From the NCBI GenBank assembly GCA_004794785.1, contig SJOL01006401.1, forward strand, positions 428,568 to 492,567: a stretch of 64,000 nt of DNA. Reading direction: 5' to 3'. The stretch is from Opisthorchis felineus (taxonomy: Eukaryota > Platyhelminthes > Trematoda > Opisthorchiida > Opisthorchiidae). Below the pieces are notes generated by a model, which did no database searches, was not told the origin of the DNA, and saw nothing but the letters and a program-made list of their open reading frames with translations. The stretch's first letter is position 1; each line of letters opens with the position of its first letter. Below, one piece after another: positions 36,958-48,379 of the stretch. The position numbers and the translations under genes were made by a program.

Positions 36958-37390
36958 ATCATCATCATTGTGGACAACAATGCGCCAGTAATACACACTG
37001 GTGTTGAACTGTCATAAGATACTTCCATCTGTAGAGTTCATGGTTGTACGTGGGCTAATGTACTTTCACGGAGCCTAAACCCAAGCAGAAGAACGATTAG
37101 GACCCTCAAACACAGCCTCTCGATGAAAAGCCTAACCACATTCCCGCGGTGCTTCGCTTAAGACTACCCGACCAGCTCATATTTTAGGGAGAAAATTACC
37201 AGATTTGTTTCAAGCTCCAGCCTGGAAGGTCAGTGAATTCTGTTTCGCGAAACCTCTATCTACTAACCAGCCTGGTACGGGAGACTCCGTGGATTCTGCA
37301 CAGACATTCCTCATTACAGCTCAATGGGTTGTCAAGGCACGCAAACCGTCGCACCCCGATTAGGTCGTCTGTTTGCAACGGAGACAGTGG
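36958..37390 (-). mobile_element. short internally deleted derivative of element A (tentative)
   Basis: 37030-37383 matches the 5' region of element A at 19272-19622. Shared blocks include CATGGTTGTACG.GGGCT, GACGATTAGGA.CCTCAA, AAAAGCCTAACC, CGAAACCTCTAT..ACCAACCTGGTA.G.GAGACTC and GGTCGTCTG. Just beyond its minus-strand 3' end lies ATCATCATCATT (36959-36970), the type of tail found at element A 3' ends. A 5' end joined to a tail, with the coding part absent, suggests a non-autonomous deletion derivative. Ordinary truncation would remove the 5' end instead. Confidence 0.55.
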
Positions 37391-39409
37391 CATGGACAGT
37401 TATGATTTTCTGAACAAATTTCGTGCTTTTGGTGCTACACTGTATTTCATAAGCGGAGTTTTTCACTAATGAGCTTACGACACCGTATGAAAAGTACGAT
37501 GCATGGCTGGTTATTTAATAACCATTATCACTTTATAGATTACACTTTGACGTCTCTGCACCAGGATCGGAAACCTTTAATTTGACGCTCTTTTCTTTGA
37601 ACGACAGTATATCCAAACGTAAGCAAGGGTTACAGTGAAACTTTTCTCCAAAGTGGAAGCCGCGATGGATCGCTTTAAAACCTGTTGTTCTGGTTGGCCC
37701 ATTATGTTTCTGCATTTGCTGAAAACAAAGAGGAACAATTAGGAACTTTTGGAGCCTCTGGAATTTGTTTTCAGTCATGTGGCCGAAGGATAACACAGCC
37801 ATTAGGGGATAATAATGTAAACGAAAACATTTTGAAGCAGACATTTGAGTCACAAGTTCAGAAGAACAATAAACATGTAAGTTAATGAGAAATTGATTAC
37901 TATTTGACTGCTATTCGAAGTGAAACACATTCAAACAGGAATAAATCTTACTAAAGCACAGCCAATTTATCAGTTTACCTGTAGCCGGTCACTTGGAGGA
38001 AATATTATGAATATAGCACCAAGATTGTTTTCAGCTAATCAGTTGTTCATTTTAAGAAGTTGAGGCAATATTCCGCAGAAACTGAATACAGTCGCTGGTG
38101 GATGCTTTTTTGGTGACTGAGGAAGCCATGAAAAATAGCCCTGGGATATAAGTTTCTTGGCAAAACTTGTAAACACTTCCAGCTCTCCAGATTACAACCA
38201 ACTCTGATGCTTTTTTTCAGGTAGTCATAACGAATATAAAAACGTGAGAAACTCAGTAATAATAAGAGGATTCTCATGACGCAACAACAGTTCTTTACTC
38301 TTGTCACATTTTCATCCCCCTATTTTGCGTCTGTAGCTTTTAAGACTGTAATAGAGCATAAGTTTTGTCTAGGTTGTCATGGTAAAAAAGCGTAGAAAGC
38401 TGGCAGAATGCTTACTAAGATCGAGAGCAGTAATTTGTGACCCGGTCGGCGGATTTAGTGATAGAACAAAAAGCATTTTACATGACGGGTTTCTAAAATT
38501 TTTTCCCCCTGTTTTAAAGTCCAAAGCTGCGCTTGAACAGTTATGCTTGAATGTCCATTGTGGTTAATTAATGAGGTCTCGCCTAATCTACTTGGCCAAA
38601 ATTTCATCGAATTATGTTTTTTTTAAATAGCTGTTGGGAAGAACATTAATATTTCCAACCTGTGTAGAAAGCCAAGAAAGGACTTGCAGTTGCCTCAGAC
38701 GTTTTGTAACTGATCACCAGTGACAATTTGGGAGCCTTATCGGGATTCAAAACTTCCAAAGAAGTGATGGAGTCTAGCTATATCTAATTGACAAGCAGCG
38801 TAAATGGCCAGATTCTTCAGAATAATGTTGAGACCTCAGACTTGTTTGCATAGAATTAACCTTTGACGTAAATATACGACATGTGGGTCTTTTTCTGAGA
38901 ATCTGTTACTCGGACAACAAATCCACACAGAGCAACCAAGAATGAATCTACCCCTTTGTGGTACGGATGCTGGTAAGTGTTTTATAAACAGAAACCAGCC
39001 AACTATGCTTAAGAACTGAACACTGTTAGAGAACTGGTCATTTTCACAATAATTTGGTTGCACTTCTGGCTGGCTAACCGTGGCTGAAAGAAAAAGCAAT
39101 TGACTCACAAATGATGGTTGAGGTTTGAGTGTTACCTTGGGCACCGTGAAGTCACCATTAATGATTATTCTTACTAAACTTATTAGATTGGTCTTATAGT
39201 CCACAGCGCGAAGTAACGCTGTTGCGTTCGAAGACTAAAAGTGAAAAGTGCACGCGTCCTGCACACTTCCAAAGTATTTCCATGAAACCACAGAAATTAA
39301 GAAGGATCAAGGCGTAATTTGCAATTAGGCCTTATGGAAACCGCAGTGATGAAAACCGGAAACCTACTTATTCTATAGGATTTTGTTCAGCAGCCAGGCT
39401 TTCTTGTGA
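37391..39409. other. no recognisable gene
   Basis: Frames up to 122 codons occur on the minus strand (38836-39204) but show no known motif. Confidence 0.45.
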
Positions 39410-39533
39410 TTAATTATTAATAAACCAAGACTGGCACTGCCTGACTCGGACGTGAAAATTTCGCTTACAGCTGCGTGCAAATAAATGCAATGGTCGTTGG
39501 CTTGTTCGCTGAGTTGGGCAATTTGATTGCAAA

Positions 39534-39570
39534 CGTTTCATCACCAATCGAGGTGACATCATCAGTGCGT
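39534..39570 (-). ncRNA. degenerate hammerhead-like motif
   Basis: On the minus strand, GCA precedes CTGATGA (plus 39559-39565). A stem-loop follows with TCACC and GGTGA arms around a short loop, then GAAAC (plus 39535-39539), the self-complementary ACGT as stem III, a U at the cleavage position, and TGC, which can pair with the GCA of stem I. Two extra bases sit at the foot of stem II and stem I is only 3 bp. It is at best a decayed hammerhead. The flanking sequence does not obviously match the copies at 13.8-14.4 kb. Confidence 0.45.
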
Positions 39571-39645
39571 TGTTGGGGAGCGTAGTGGTGCGTAGCGGTG
39601 GGTTGGTTGTGCGTTGCGTACTCAACGCATGTGACGTTTGCCTCA

Positions 39646-40354
39646 ACTAACCAACTCCTTTTTCAACACTTCTTGATGTGTGCTAATAAGTTTGATTACG
39701 TTTGTTTCAGGGTACCGTAGCTCCACTGAAGCCGGTATTTCTTACCGTCCATGACCTTGGATGTAATCGTAAGTCAGGGTAAACTTTTTCTGTCCATATT
39801 GCGTTTTACTTTGTAGAGGTCACGTCTTCTGTAGCCTACTTTACTTGTCTATTGCCCTTTAGAAAAACAAGTCAGCAGGTGTGATCCGCTAATTGGTGGC
39901 CATGTTAGAAAAATTCGGCGTTGAGTTTACCGTTTTCTGCAACTCAGGTTTAGTTATCTCTACGTAGCAATAATTTGTCAGTTGTTTTCGGCGCAGAGCC
40001 ACTGCGGACCAAGTCGAAGGTGTTTATATGATATACAATTTAAAGAAAAGAGAAATGACCTTTATAACCGTGAGCTTTGCCCTTAGTTAACTCTACATTA
40101 TTGATCACACTGTGAGAGGATCTCCGTTACAAGGATTTTGTCTGGTAGGCCCATTAGTCTTCCTGAAAATCAAGGCGACGAAACTCGTCGGCCTCTTTTG
40201 GAATATGAATTATACTTTTACAGGTATTCCTATTCTATAATAATGGAAAAGATGCATACTGTGCATCCACTTATGTCACTTCAACCGATGACAGTTGACG
40301 ACTCGAATTCCCAAATATCACATCTTGCTGTGGGCTAGATGTAGTGCTGAACAG
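39646..40354. other. no recognisable gene
   Basis: No family match and no repeat was seen in this interval. Confidence 0.4.
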
Positions 40355-40650
40355 CAAAGAACGACAACAGATGCAAGGACTTCAGTGTTGACACAGATGC
40401 TTTTCGGCCGTGCAACCCAAAATTTATTCGATTACACTTAAAGTCCTAAAGTGAAAAAGAAGAGAAAATAAAGGGTGCTGGCCTACCGCAAATATTCTGA
40501 GATACCTCCACCTTCAGTCGCTCGCTCAGATAATCTGGTAAGAAACTGACAGCACGAGCGCTATCGGCATAGACTGGTCACTATTTCTTGCATTATCTCC
40601 AGCCAAACGCAGGGGTTGACAAGGACCTCATATTGGAGGGCGGACTGCAA
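40355..40650 (-). mobile_element. element A family, 5'-truncated 3' end fragment
   Basis: This aligns with 15840-16140 of element A: AGTGTTGACACAGATGCTT, TTCGATTACACTTAAAG, AAGAAGAGAAAA, GCTGGCCTA, CGCTCAGATAAT.TGG.AAGAAACTGAC, AGCACGAGCGCTA, ATTTCTTGCA..CTCCAGCCAA.CGCAGG. It covers the extreme C-terminal codons and the 3' region. The microsatellite tail is degenerate. Homology fades after about 40650. Confidence 0.8.
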
Positions 40651-43600
40651 GTAGTACTGCATTTGCGCAGAATATTCAACCAGTTACAGGTATCCTTAGT
40701 GCAACCTGATCGCGAATTCAAGACAGATAGGACAACCAGTCAACACAATCATGGGGTTATGGTTTTCATTCGAGGCCTTAGAGAAATCAGTGTGACCGCT
40801 AAATTGCGAACACGGCCACTCGTTCAGACGCGATAATTTAAGCGCACCAAGCACACGTCGACAGTTTAGTACTTGCAAACCCGTCCTGGATGTCAACTGT
40901 CTCGAGTAGTAATCACCGCAAGACCAAAGAAGTGCGATGCCGACATATTCTAATATGCACTGGAAATGGGTCCAATGCATCCTTACTCAGAGCAGATTAA
41001 CCGGAACAAGCAGGTTGGGGTAAGTAGAAGGCTGTCTGATCAAAAGTGACATGGAATCAAAAGCTATGGTTATGGATTATACTCATCAGTACTTAGCAAT
41101 GAATAGTGTATTTTCCTATGCATATTACATCTATATATCTGTAAGTTAGTAGACCGGACTGATATAATAAAGCATAAAACTCATCACTTAGATCACTGTT
41201 CCTGCTTGAGGTGCGTGGGCCTATTGAGGGTGTCTGATAGCTCAGCTGGGGTGCGAGTTGTTTGTGTAGAAAAATGATGGCTGGAATTCTCAGCTCAAAT
41301 TGACAGCTTGGGGGCAGTACTGTATTGTCAGTTCCCGAGCTCTGTTCCTTTTCGTTATCCTGAGGATGCTACCTTAGTCCTTCGTGAAGGATAGTGAGGA
41401 TCTTTCATTCAATGAATCAATTCCATAACCGCTTATATGGAGCTGTTTTTAAACACATTAGTCGTACAGGGAAAAACAACGGCACTGCATAGGTACAGCG
41501 GCTCGCATAGACATAAGCACACAACCCCCGATTTTTACTGCTCGTACCAGACTGCTGCACATGAGCACGTTTAATTATAAACTCAACGGTCGTCATAACA
41601 CTGAATTCCATGTTTGCTTTGTGGTCTGTCGAGAAGACGTCGGTGCGTATTTGTAACAGCTTGACGTAATCTGAGGAAGAAACATTTCGTCAGTCCAAAA
41701 GGACAGGAGGTTTGTATCCGGCAAGGAAGGAATAAACTGATCAGAATGCATTTCTAGTCACTGCCAGAGGGTCCTAGCAGGAAGAAAGGGTTATAAAAGT
41801 ACATTGGTGTTGTGTGCAAGTAATTGTTTGTCACCTCAGTTTTTGTTCCGTGAGGAAGGGGGCGGCTGATCACTGAGCTGATTCTGCACCGTAAAGTCCG
41901 GTCACAGTGCAACCCTTTCACGAAAACACTGTAAGCGGACAACGTCGAGTTGTCTTCTGTACTGGGACATCACCGCAGTAGCGGGCTAGAGTAAATATAA
42001 TATAAAATAACTTGTTTTAACATTTTATTTCTGGGTGCTGGTTACTTCCGCGATAGTACGTAGAAGTGATTTGCATACTGACAATTCTTAGGCAAAATTT
42101 GAAAATTCGTAATTTCACCAAGAAACAAAAATAAAAGGAATGTTTCTAAGTAAAATGAAAACATAAAGCTGGATTCTCGAAAAATTTCAAACCTGTATGG
42201 TTTAGAGTTATACTCCATCTTATCCATTATTCCTAAGATCAAAATTCCATTTTACTTACGGTAAGAAATATATGTCATGGACTTCTGAGATGTTATTTTT
42301 AAGGGTACCATTTGAGTGTCCCAACTACGCGCACTTCTTGGATTTTTTGAATGCTGAGATATTTTCCTTCAATTTTTAGGACCAAATATTTGTGTAGCCA
42401 GGTCAAAATCACTCCGAAACAGTCTGGCGATTTTGGCTAAAAACAACCCGAGCATACCGGTTTAAAGTAAGCCTTCGGGTAGCATTTGCATCGATTGTAG
42501 GCGCTTCTTCATGGACCATTCTTGAAACGTTCTATTGAATAGGTATTTTTGTCATCTGAGGGTAATGTAATTCCTAGCAATTCAAATGCTTCCGTTTGTC
42601 AAAACTGTATGAAAATATGTAGTCACGCTTATTCATCAGGTTATGTCAATGCTAGGTGTAGCATTGCTGTTTTGTTTGTCTATATGGACGACGTTTTTGC
42701 AAGACAACTCAAAAGTGCATCTCAATTTGAATCAGTTTACATGTAGTGTCCTTAGCCAAAACTCTAGATTGAGAAGTATAACGAAGAAAGTGGCCGGTAC
42801 ATTGAGAGGATATAATGCACTGCAGGATTTGTTTCATTACGCACTGCTGGACAGCCGTTTGTCACAGAACGTTCGAGTCTTCAGTTGCCACCTGGTTGAT
42901 CGTGGATTGAAATCTGCCTAATTAATAGTGGGCTACGCACTGCTGGTTGTTCCCAATAAGGCTAATCCAGATGCATAGTTTCTTGGCTATTCGGCGTAGA
43001 CCAACTTTACTTACAAGATGGAGTCTCCATGATAAATTTCAAAGTCTTCCTTTGTCAATAAATTTCTGGCTGACGAATTTGGTCTATGATGCATTGGACA
43101 AGTAGGCACACGCGTAATACGGATTGTAACAACCCTGAAATCATCCTGATTTTTGCAGCTAGGAAAAGTGAACATTAAATATAAAAATGTGTTTTTAATT
43201 CTACCACCAAGGATGAATTAACCCTGTCCTCAACAGATAAATGCCTGGATGTTTTATCCTACAAAGCCCGACCGAAGTTCCTGTGCACATCGAGCAGATT
43301 TACCAGGTTCATTGTACCAGAGCAAGTTTGGTGCAAAGTCTTTTAAACGTCTGCTAAAATCTGTCAAATTCCGGCTACCAGTTCTTTTGTTCTCCACATT
43401 ATAGTGAAGTGCACAAATCAATGTTTTCTTCGTTGCCTGCGGATGGTTTTACCGTGTGAAACATTTACAGTTGTGACGTAGGTATTTTTGCGAGTTAAAA
43501 CATACACTATCGGTTAAAGCATCCAACTTATTTGGCATGCATAACTGTATTATGAAAAGAATCTTCTAATGGCGATGTTTCACCAAGGTTTTGTTCCGGC

Positions 43601-45585
43601 AGAACATCCAAATATTTGCCCGATAGAAACAGGCTTTTTGTCAATGGAAGATTAGGAAATAAGATGTGATGAAACAACTTAGGTAATCGTCCGATGAGAA
43701 AAAAGGCCGTCTGTGGTGCCGAATGCCTAAGCGAAATTCAAGCTTCAGGCATTCATCAGAGCATACAGTACCCTCTTCCAAGTAGATGTAGAAGACAGAA
43801 TAATCAGTCCTTTGTTTTAAAACATGATGTCGAGGTTGGTGGTGGTGACGTCAATAGTACTAGGAAACTGCTTTTAACAATCTGCCCACTAACGAACGTT
43901 TTTGTCCATTCGCTGGTCAAATTGCGACAAGTTTTTTGCAACTGACCAAAGAACAGTAACTCAAACCAGAGGCTTGCGGAAGCGAAAATCGTAAGATCTC
44001 CATAGATTAGATGATGGCATTTCAGCGGAAGTCTGTGTAGTTCAGCTGCTGACTTTCGCAGAAATGTCCAAAAATATTGCCATTTACAGGTTTTGAGCAA
44101 AAGTAGAGCCATTCCTTAGGTGAATAGGCCAGTGACTGCAGGATTTATATGATGGTTAAAAGTCTGTGTTGAATTTTGTTGAAAAAAGGCATGACGGTTT
44201 CTAGATTGCATAACTTCAGTTGTTTAGAGTTTCAAATATGGAGCTTGCGTTTTCTTTTTCTTTCTTCTTATAAATTTGTAGCACTTTATCGCATTTCAGG
44301 GCATTTCTGGACAGACATATGAAAGGATAAAAAACGGCTGTTATGAGTACTTTATTACTCGCGAGACTGCATCCAGTGGATAATATGGGAATCAAGGATT
44401 TTGCTGAGAAGGAAATTTTCTGCATCACTTTGTGTTCTTTGCTTGTTTATGCAGTGTGCGTGTAAGCGAATGCAGTACTGTGAATCTATTCGTATGTAGA
44501 TCACTGTGGGCTGTAACCCGGACATAAGCCAAATCACTTCGAAAATTGAGGAGCTGTTTTTTTATGGATTCGAGAGGATATTTCTACAGTGAACCGAATT
44601 AGTGTGGACGAAAAAACTGCCGGTTGATTCAGAGAGTAATCTTCATGGATAGAGTTTCTCTATGGAGGAAAAATACGACTGCTTAAGTTAAACCTTTGGA
44701 ATTTGCCTTCACTGGTTTCATACGACATTTTGCAGATTAACGGCATACTAGTGATGTTTATATGCAGATAATCTCAAGTTAATCAACATGTTTTCAAAGT
44801 GAACAACAACCTTTTTGCAGTGAACTCAATGACGGAAGAGAATAGCATAGTTTTGTATGATAATCTGGATTCATTTCACTATGACTCATTAGGAACATAC
44901 AACAGTTCGCTATCACATGTCAGACTTGTATTGTGTCGAGGCTATCAGAACACCCCAAAATTTACTGTTTGTATGCTGGACACTGTTCAATGCAGTCAAT
45001 GGATCGATTGATGGAATTCCAAAATTTTACATTCATGTTTACTTTTTGCATCATTTCATTCGCCGTCGGCCAGCAGCCTGCCAAGAACAGGCACTTCCAT
45101 CTGCACCAGCCAACCAAGGATTACTTGAACGTGTATCTCGCTTTATGGAGTTGGCTTTGAAACCTTCTAGTGCTAAGTTCTTAATGTAGACCCAAAAAAA
45201 ATATCTATGTCGATCTGAGTGAATGTTCATTAAAGGCTATAGTGGTAATACGCTGTGTGTATGAAATATGAGGAAGATTCTTTATTTTAAACTTCATTCG
45301 AATAGCACTTTTGAGAGGTGACATATGTTAGTGGAATTCTACAAGGAACAATCCACTGTTGCCTTCGGTTTAAAAATGTTCAGAGGAAATGACTTACTTA
45401 ACTGGTTATTCCAGAACTACACTTTACATCGAATATTTTTTCCAACAATGAAAATAATATTTTACCACGACCGGCATTACAATCTTGTGTGTGTAAAACG
45501 CACCCAAATAAAAAGGATACTAGAGAAAACAGAGTTTCCTGGTTTCTTCTACAGGATTTTTCTTCTGATAGAGAGTTTGCAATAA
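40651..45585. other. no recognisable gene
   Basis: Short frames only. A stretch near 41240-41300 vaguely resembles a tRNA-like head (TGATAGCTCAGCTGGG) but lacks a proper B box. Frames at 44799-45189 overlap in three phases without family motifs. Confidence 0.4.
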
Positions 45586-46049
45586 ATGGAATCACACAAA
45601 GATGCCACTGCAATTAGTTTGGGTAAAGTAGTCTGCGCCAGAGCGACTCAGCTAGGAATTACTACATTTATGAAACTCCTTTTTAGTTTAAATATTCCAC
45701 AGGGAAATTCCGTAGTCCTGAAAGTAAAATGGAGCACTTTATGTCATAATCTGTGCCAATGGAACGGCATTCTATAAAAATTTGGCGGAGATTTCATGGC
45801 TTCGTAAATTTGTCAAATTCTAATACAGTTTTCTTATCAATCAAACTATTGGTCTACCAAGAAGTTATTGAAGTTTTTCATCGGACTGAAGCCGGCCCGG
45901 CATCAGAGATGAATTTTCATAAATTACACCCCGTGAGACCATTCTTTCAGCTAAAAGATGATGTGGTCGAGCAGGCTCCCTATGAAGAACGTTTCTTGAA
46001 ACTTGATTTACCGTCCCAAATTGACTTTTGGGTGTCGATCTCAGACTAA
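45586..46049 (+). pseudogene. possible piggyBac-like transposase remnant
   Basis: In the 98-codon frame at 45753-46049, MPMERH....WRRFHGF followed about 45 residues later by KLHPVRPFFQL and then APYEERFLKL recalls the stretch before the first catalytic Asp of piggyBac-type DDE transposases (an M-R-F..I.R..H..D pattern, then K..VRP...L...F, then a Y.P/Y.E block). The expected VDE motif is not visible, the reading frame ends soon after, and no TTAA-flanked ends were found. This is a weak pattern match and could be chance. Confidence 0.25.
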
Positions 46050-47534
46050 GAGTTGATAATCAGCATGAAAAAATAATTCCATAGACATTTTCTGGCGGAA
46101 AATTTCTTGATCTATCATCCAGCGATATCCACAAACCGTTAATCATTTTCCTGCACATAGAATCTCGTAGTTCTTGCATGTTTTACTCCGCCGCATTCGA
46201 AAAAAACTTTGTCTCCTTATTCATATCCCCCAGGATGATTTTCTATAATGCCCAGATGTTCAGGAAACATCCTAGTGTAAGAAATCAGCTACAAACACTA
46301 CACTTGCTGAGGGAGATATTGCGCACGGTTTCTGGCACAACTCTCTTCTGTAGATCTTGTATAAAATAATTTTGTTGCAGTTTCAGTTGCGGCCTTATTC
46401 AGTGGATCTCCTGTCGCTTCCACTAAAAACTTGGTGTTATAACTATTAAATTTGTGATAGCTGAATAAAGCAATCCTCAACTCTCACTACTGTGATGACT
46501 GACAGGATTGGCTATTTTCAAGTTGACTGGGTTGTTGCTCTGATAAATTATTTCCACAGCTTTGCGAGAATAGCAGATATAACGGGCATCCATTCAAATC
46601 AACGTCAAAACCATTAAACACTTTTGACAACGACTGCAAACAGCCGAATTGTTGATAATTATTTACATAATGTCCGAGGAGCGCCCTCCAGAATGATAAT
46701 TACCCCTACTTATAGGGCAATATAATCATCTAAAAGGGGTTTATACCTAGTCTCCTTATCGCCCATGCTCATCTTCATTTGGCTTTATATTAATGGACAA
46801 AACGTTCACAGTGGAAGTACTTCCCGGCCGTCGCTAATAGGCTTTCATAACACATGCTTTCTACTGTTGCTAAATAAAGGAGATGCGCTAGTAAATTCGT
46901 CTCTACAGACCTCGATAACATTTATCAGAATTAATCTGTTTATTACTGTCCACGTGAATTCATCACTCGTGGATAATCTGAACTGTCAAGTTTTGTGTTT
47001 GACTCACCAAAAATTTTTGTCTGAAAAGCACATGTCTTTTTGGTTGTTTGGTCTGGAGGAGAGCATTTGAAGCGGTATGAACGTTTTTGGTCCCAAAAAA
47101 TTTGTGCGTCTGACAAGTAATTGCTACATAGTTCTCTATGCGAATGTTTTATCATCGTTCACACTGCGCTTATCAAATGTGTCCACGACGATTGATTCAA
47201 TCAGTTGGAAGCTCACAGCCGGACTGAAAGAAGCACGGTATTACTGAATAGTCCAAAAGCAGTCTATAGCGGCTTCATTTCTGCTGAGATTTACCACCTG
47301 TATGGATCTTATGAATCGCTAGGGATTGGGTCAGTGCGGAGAAGCCGTGATCGGTTAGGAGTAAGTACCTAAAGATTGCAGTAGGTGACAGATACACATA
47401 TAAGGACTATGAATTATCGTCAACAAACAAATTTCTTGTTGAGTGGATTTGTCTACTACACTGGGCGTAGACTACGTCGGACTAGCGAAAACTGAAAAAT
47501 GGAATGGTCATATATTTCTTTTTTAACTGTAAAC
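46050..47534. other. no recognisable gene
   Basis: AT-rich DNA with short frames only. Confidence 0.4.
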
Positions 47535-47908
47535 CTAAGGGAAAGTCTGTGAAGTCGGATATACTTTTGCTGCGTTCACTTGTTTGAAACGTTTCATTGT
47601 ATGGAATAGACACTGCATCATTTGAGATTTCAAAAATTTATGCGATATATGTGCGTTCATAAAGAACTGAGCTGACGCTGACCATAACATGGCCAGTACG
47701 CATAGCCTGACCAATGTGTCCTTTCCCCACAACAATTTCCTGTCTGAATCCATCCATTCTCACTATAGACCAAGCTTGTATGGCCTGAACTTCCCGGCTG
47801 TTTTGTCGACAATTCTCACAGTCTTTTGCATTGACTTTTCACACCATGTCCATCTTTATAATGTTTGGATGTACACCCCCACAGTTCGACTACCTCATCC
47901 ACTTAAGG

Positions 47909-48379
47909 TCATGACATGTGGTTGAAGTAGCATAAGAAAACAGTTAGTGAAGTTTGCAAAAAGCGCTTGGTACAGGACAGATTTTGAAAAATTCTGTTGC
48001 AAACAGAACAATATTGGGCAACTGTTACGCAGTTTGAGGGCTCTGCTTGTGAGACGTGGGTCACAGAACCAGTGTATTTGGAAGTTGTGGTGGTCCAAGT
48101 CAACGCAAGTTACAATCCGCTATCAGTATTATCAGCTAAAATTTCTGGCGATGCAGTTAGTGTCAGTGTCGAGCTGTAGGGCAATAAATGTAGCATCCAC
48201 AAAATTGTGCTAAACGGAGCATCCTGAATGTCAGACGCTAACACATCATTGTCTAATTTGGTAACAGACACGTCGGTCAGTAACGTTCCAAGTGATGAAC
48301 TCATTGCTATGCCATCAATTTGCCGGTAAAGTTGTTTTTCGAACAGAAGTTTAATGCTCAGAATAAATCGAGGTAACAA
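47909..48379 (-). pseudogene. Penelope-like element reverse transcriptase fragment
   Basis: The minus-strand frame at 48110-48379 contains LYRQIDGIAMSSSLGTLLTDV (48302-48322 encodes the QIDGIAM core). This corresponds to the Penelope-type RT block usually read as Y.QIDGVAMGSPLGP.LA. After a frameshift the next phase reads FVDATFI (48183-48203), where family members have Y.DDTF, so one catalytic Asp is lost. Further on, TTTSKYTGS (about 48060-48100) corresponds to the conserved TS.YRK.T.TG block downstream of the catalytic site. This identifies a dead Penelope-like retroelement, a class that includes Cercyon in schistosomes. The rest of the element could not be traced. Confidence 0.7.

Noticed and set aside
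41233..41300. tRNA-like stretch (TGATAGCTCAGCTGGG)
   Set aside because: A-box-like string only. The expected B box is missing.
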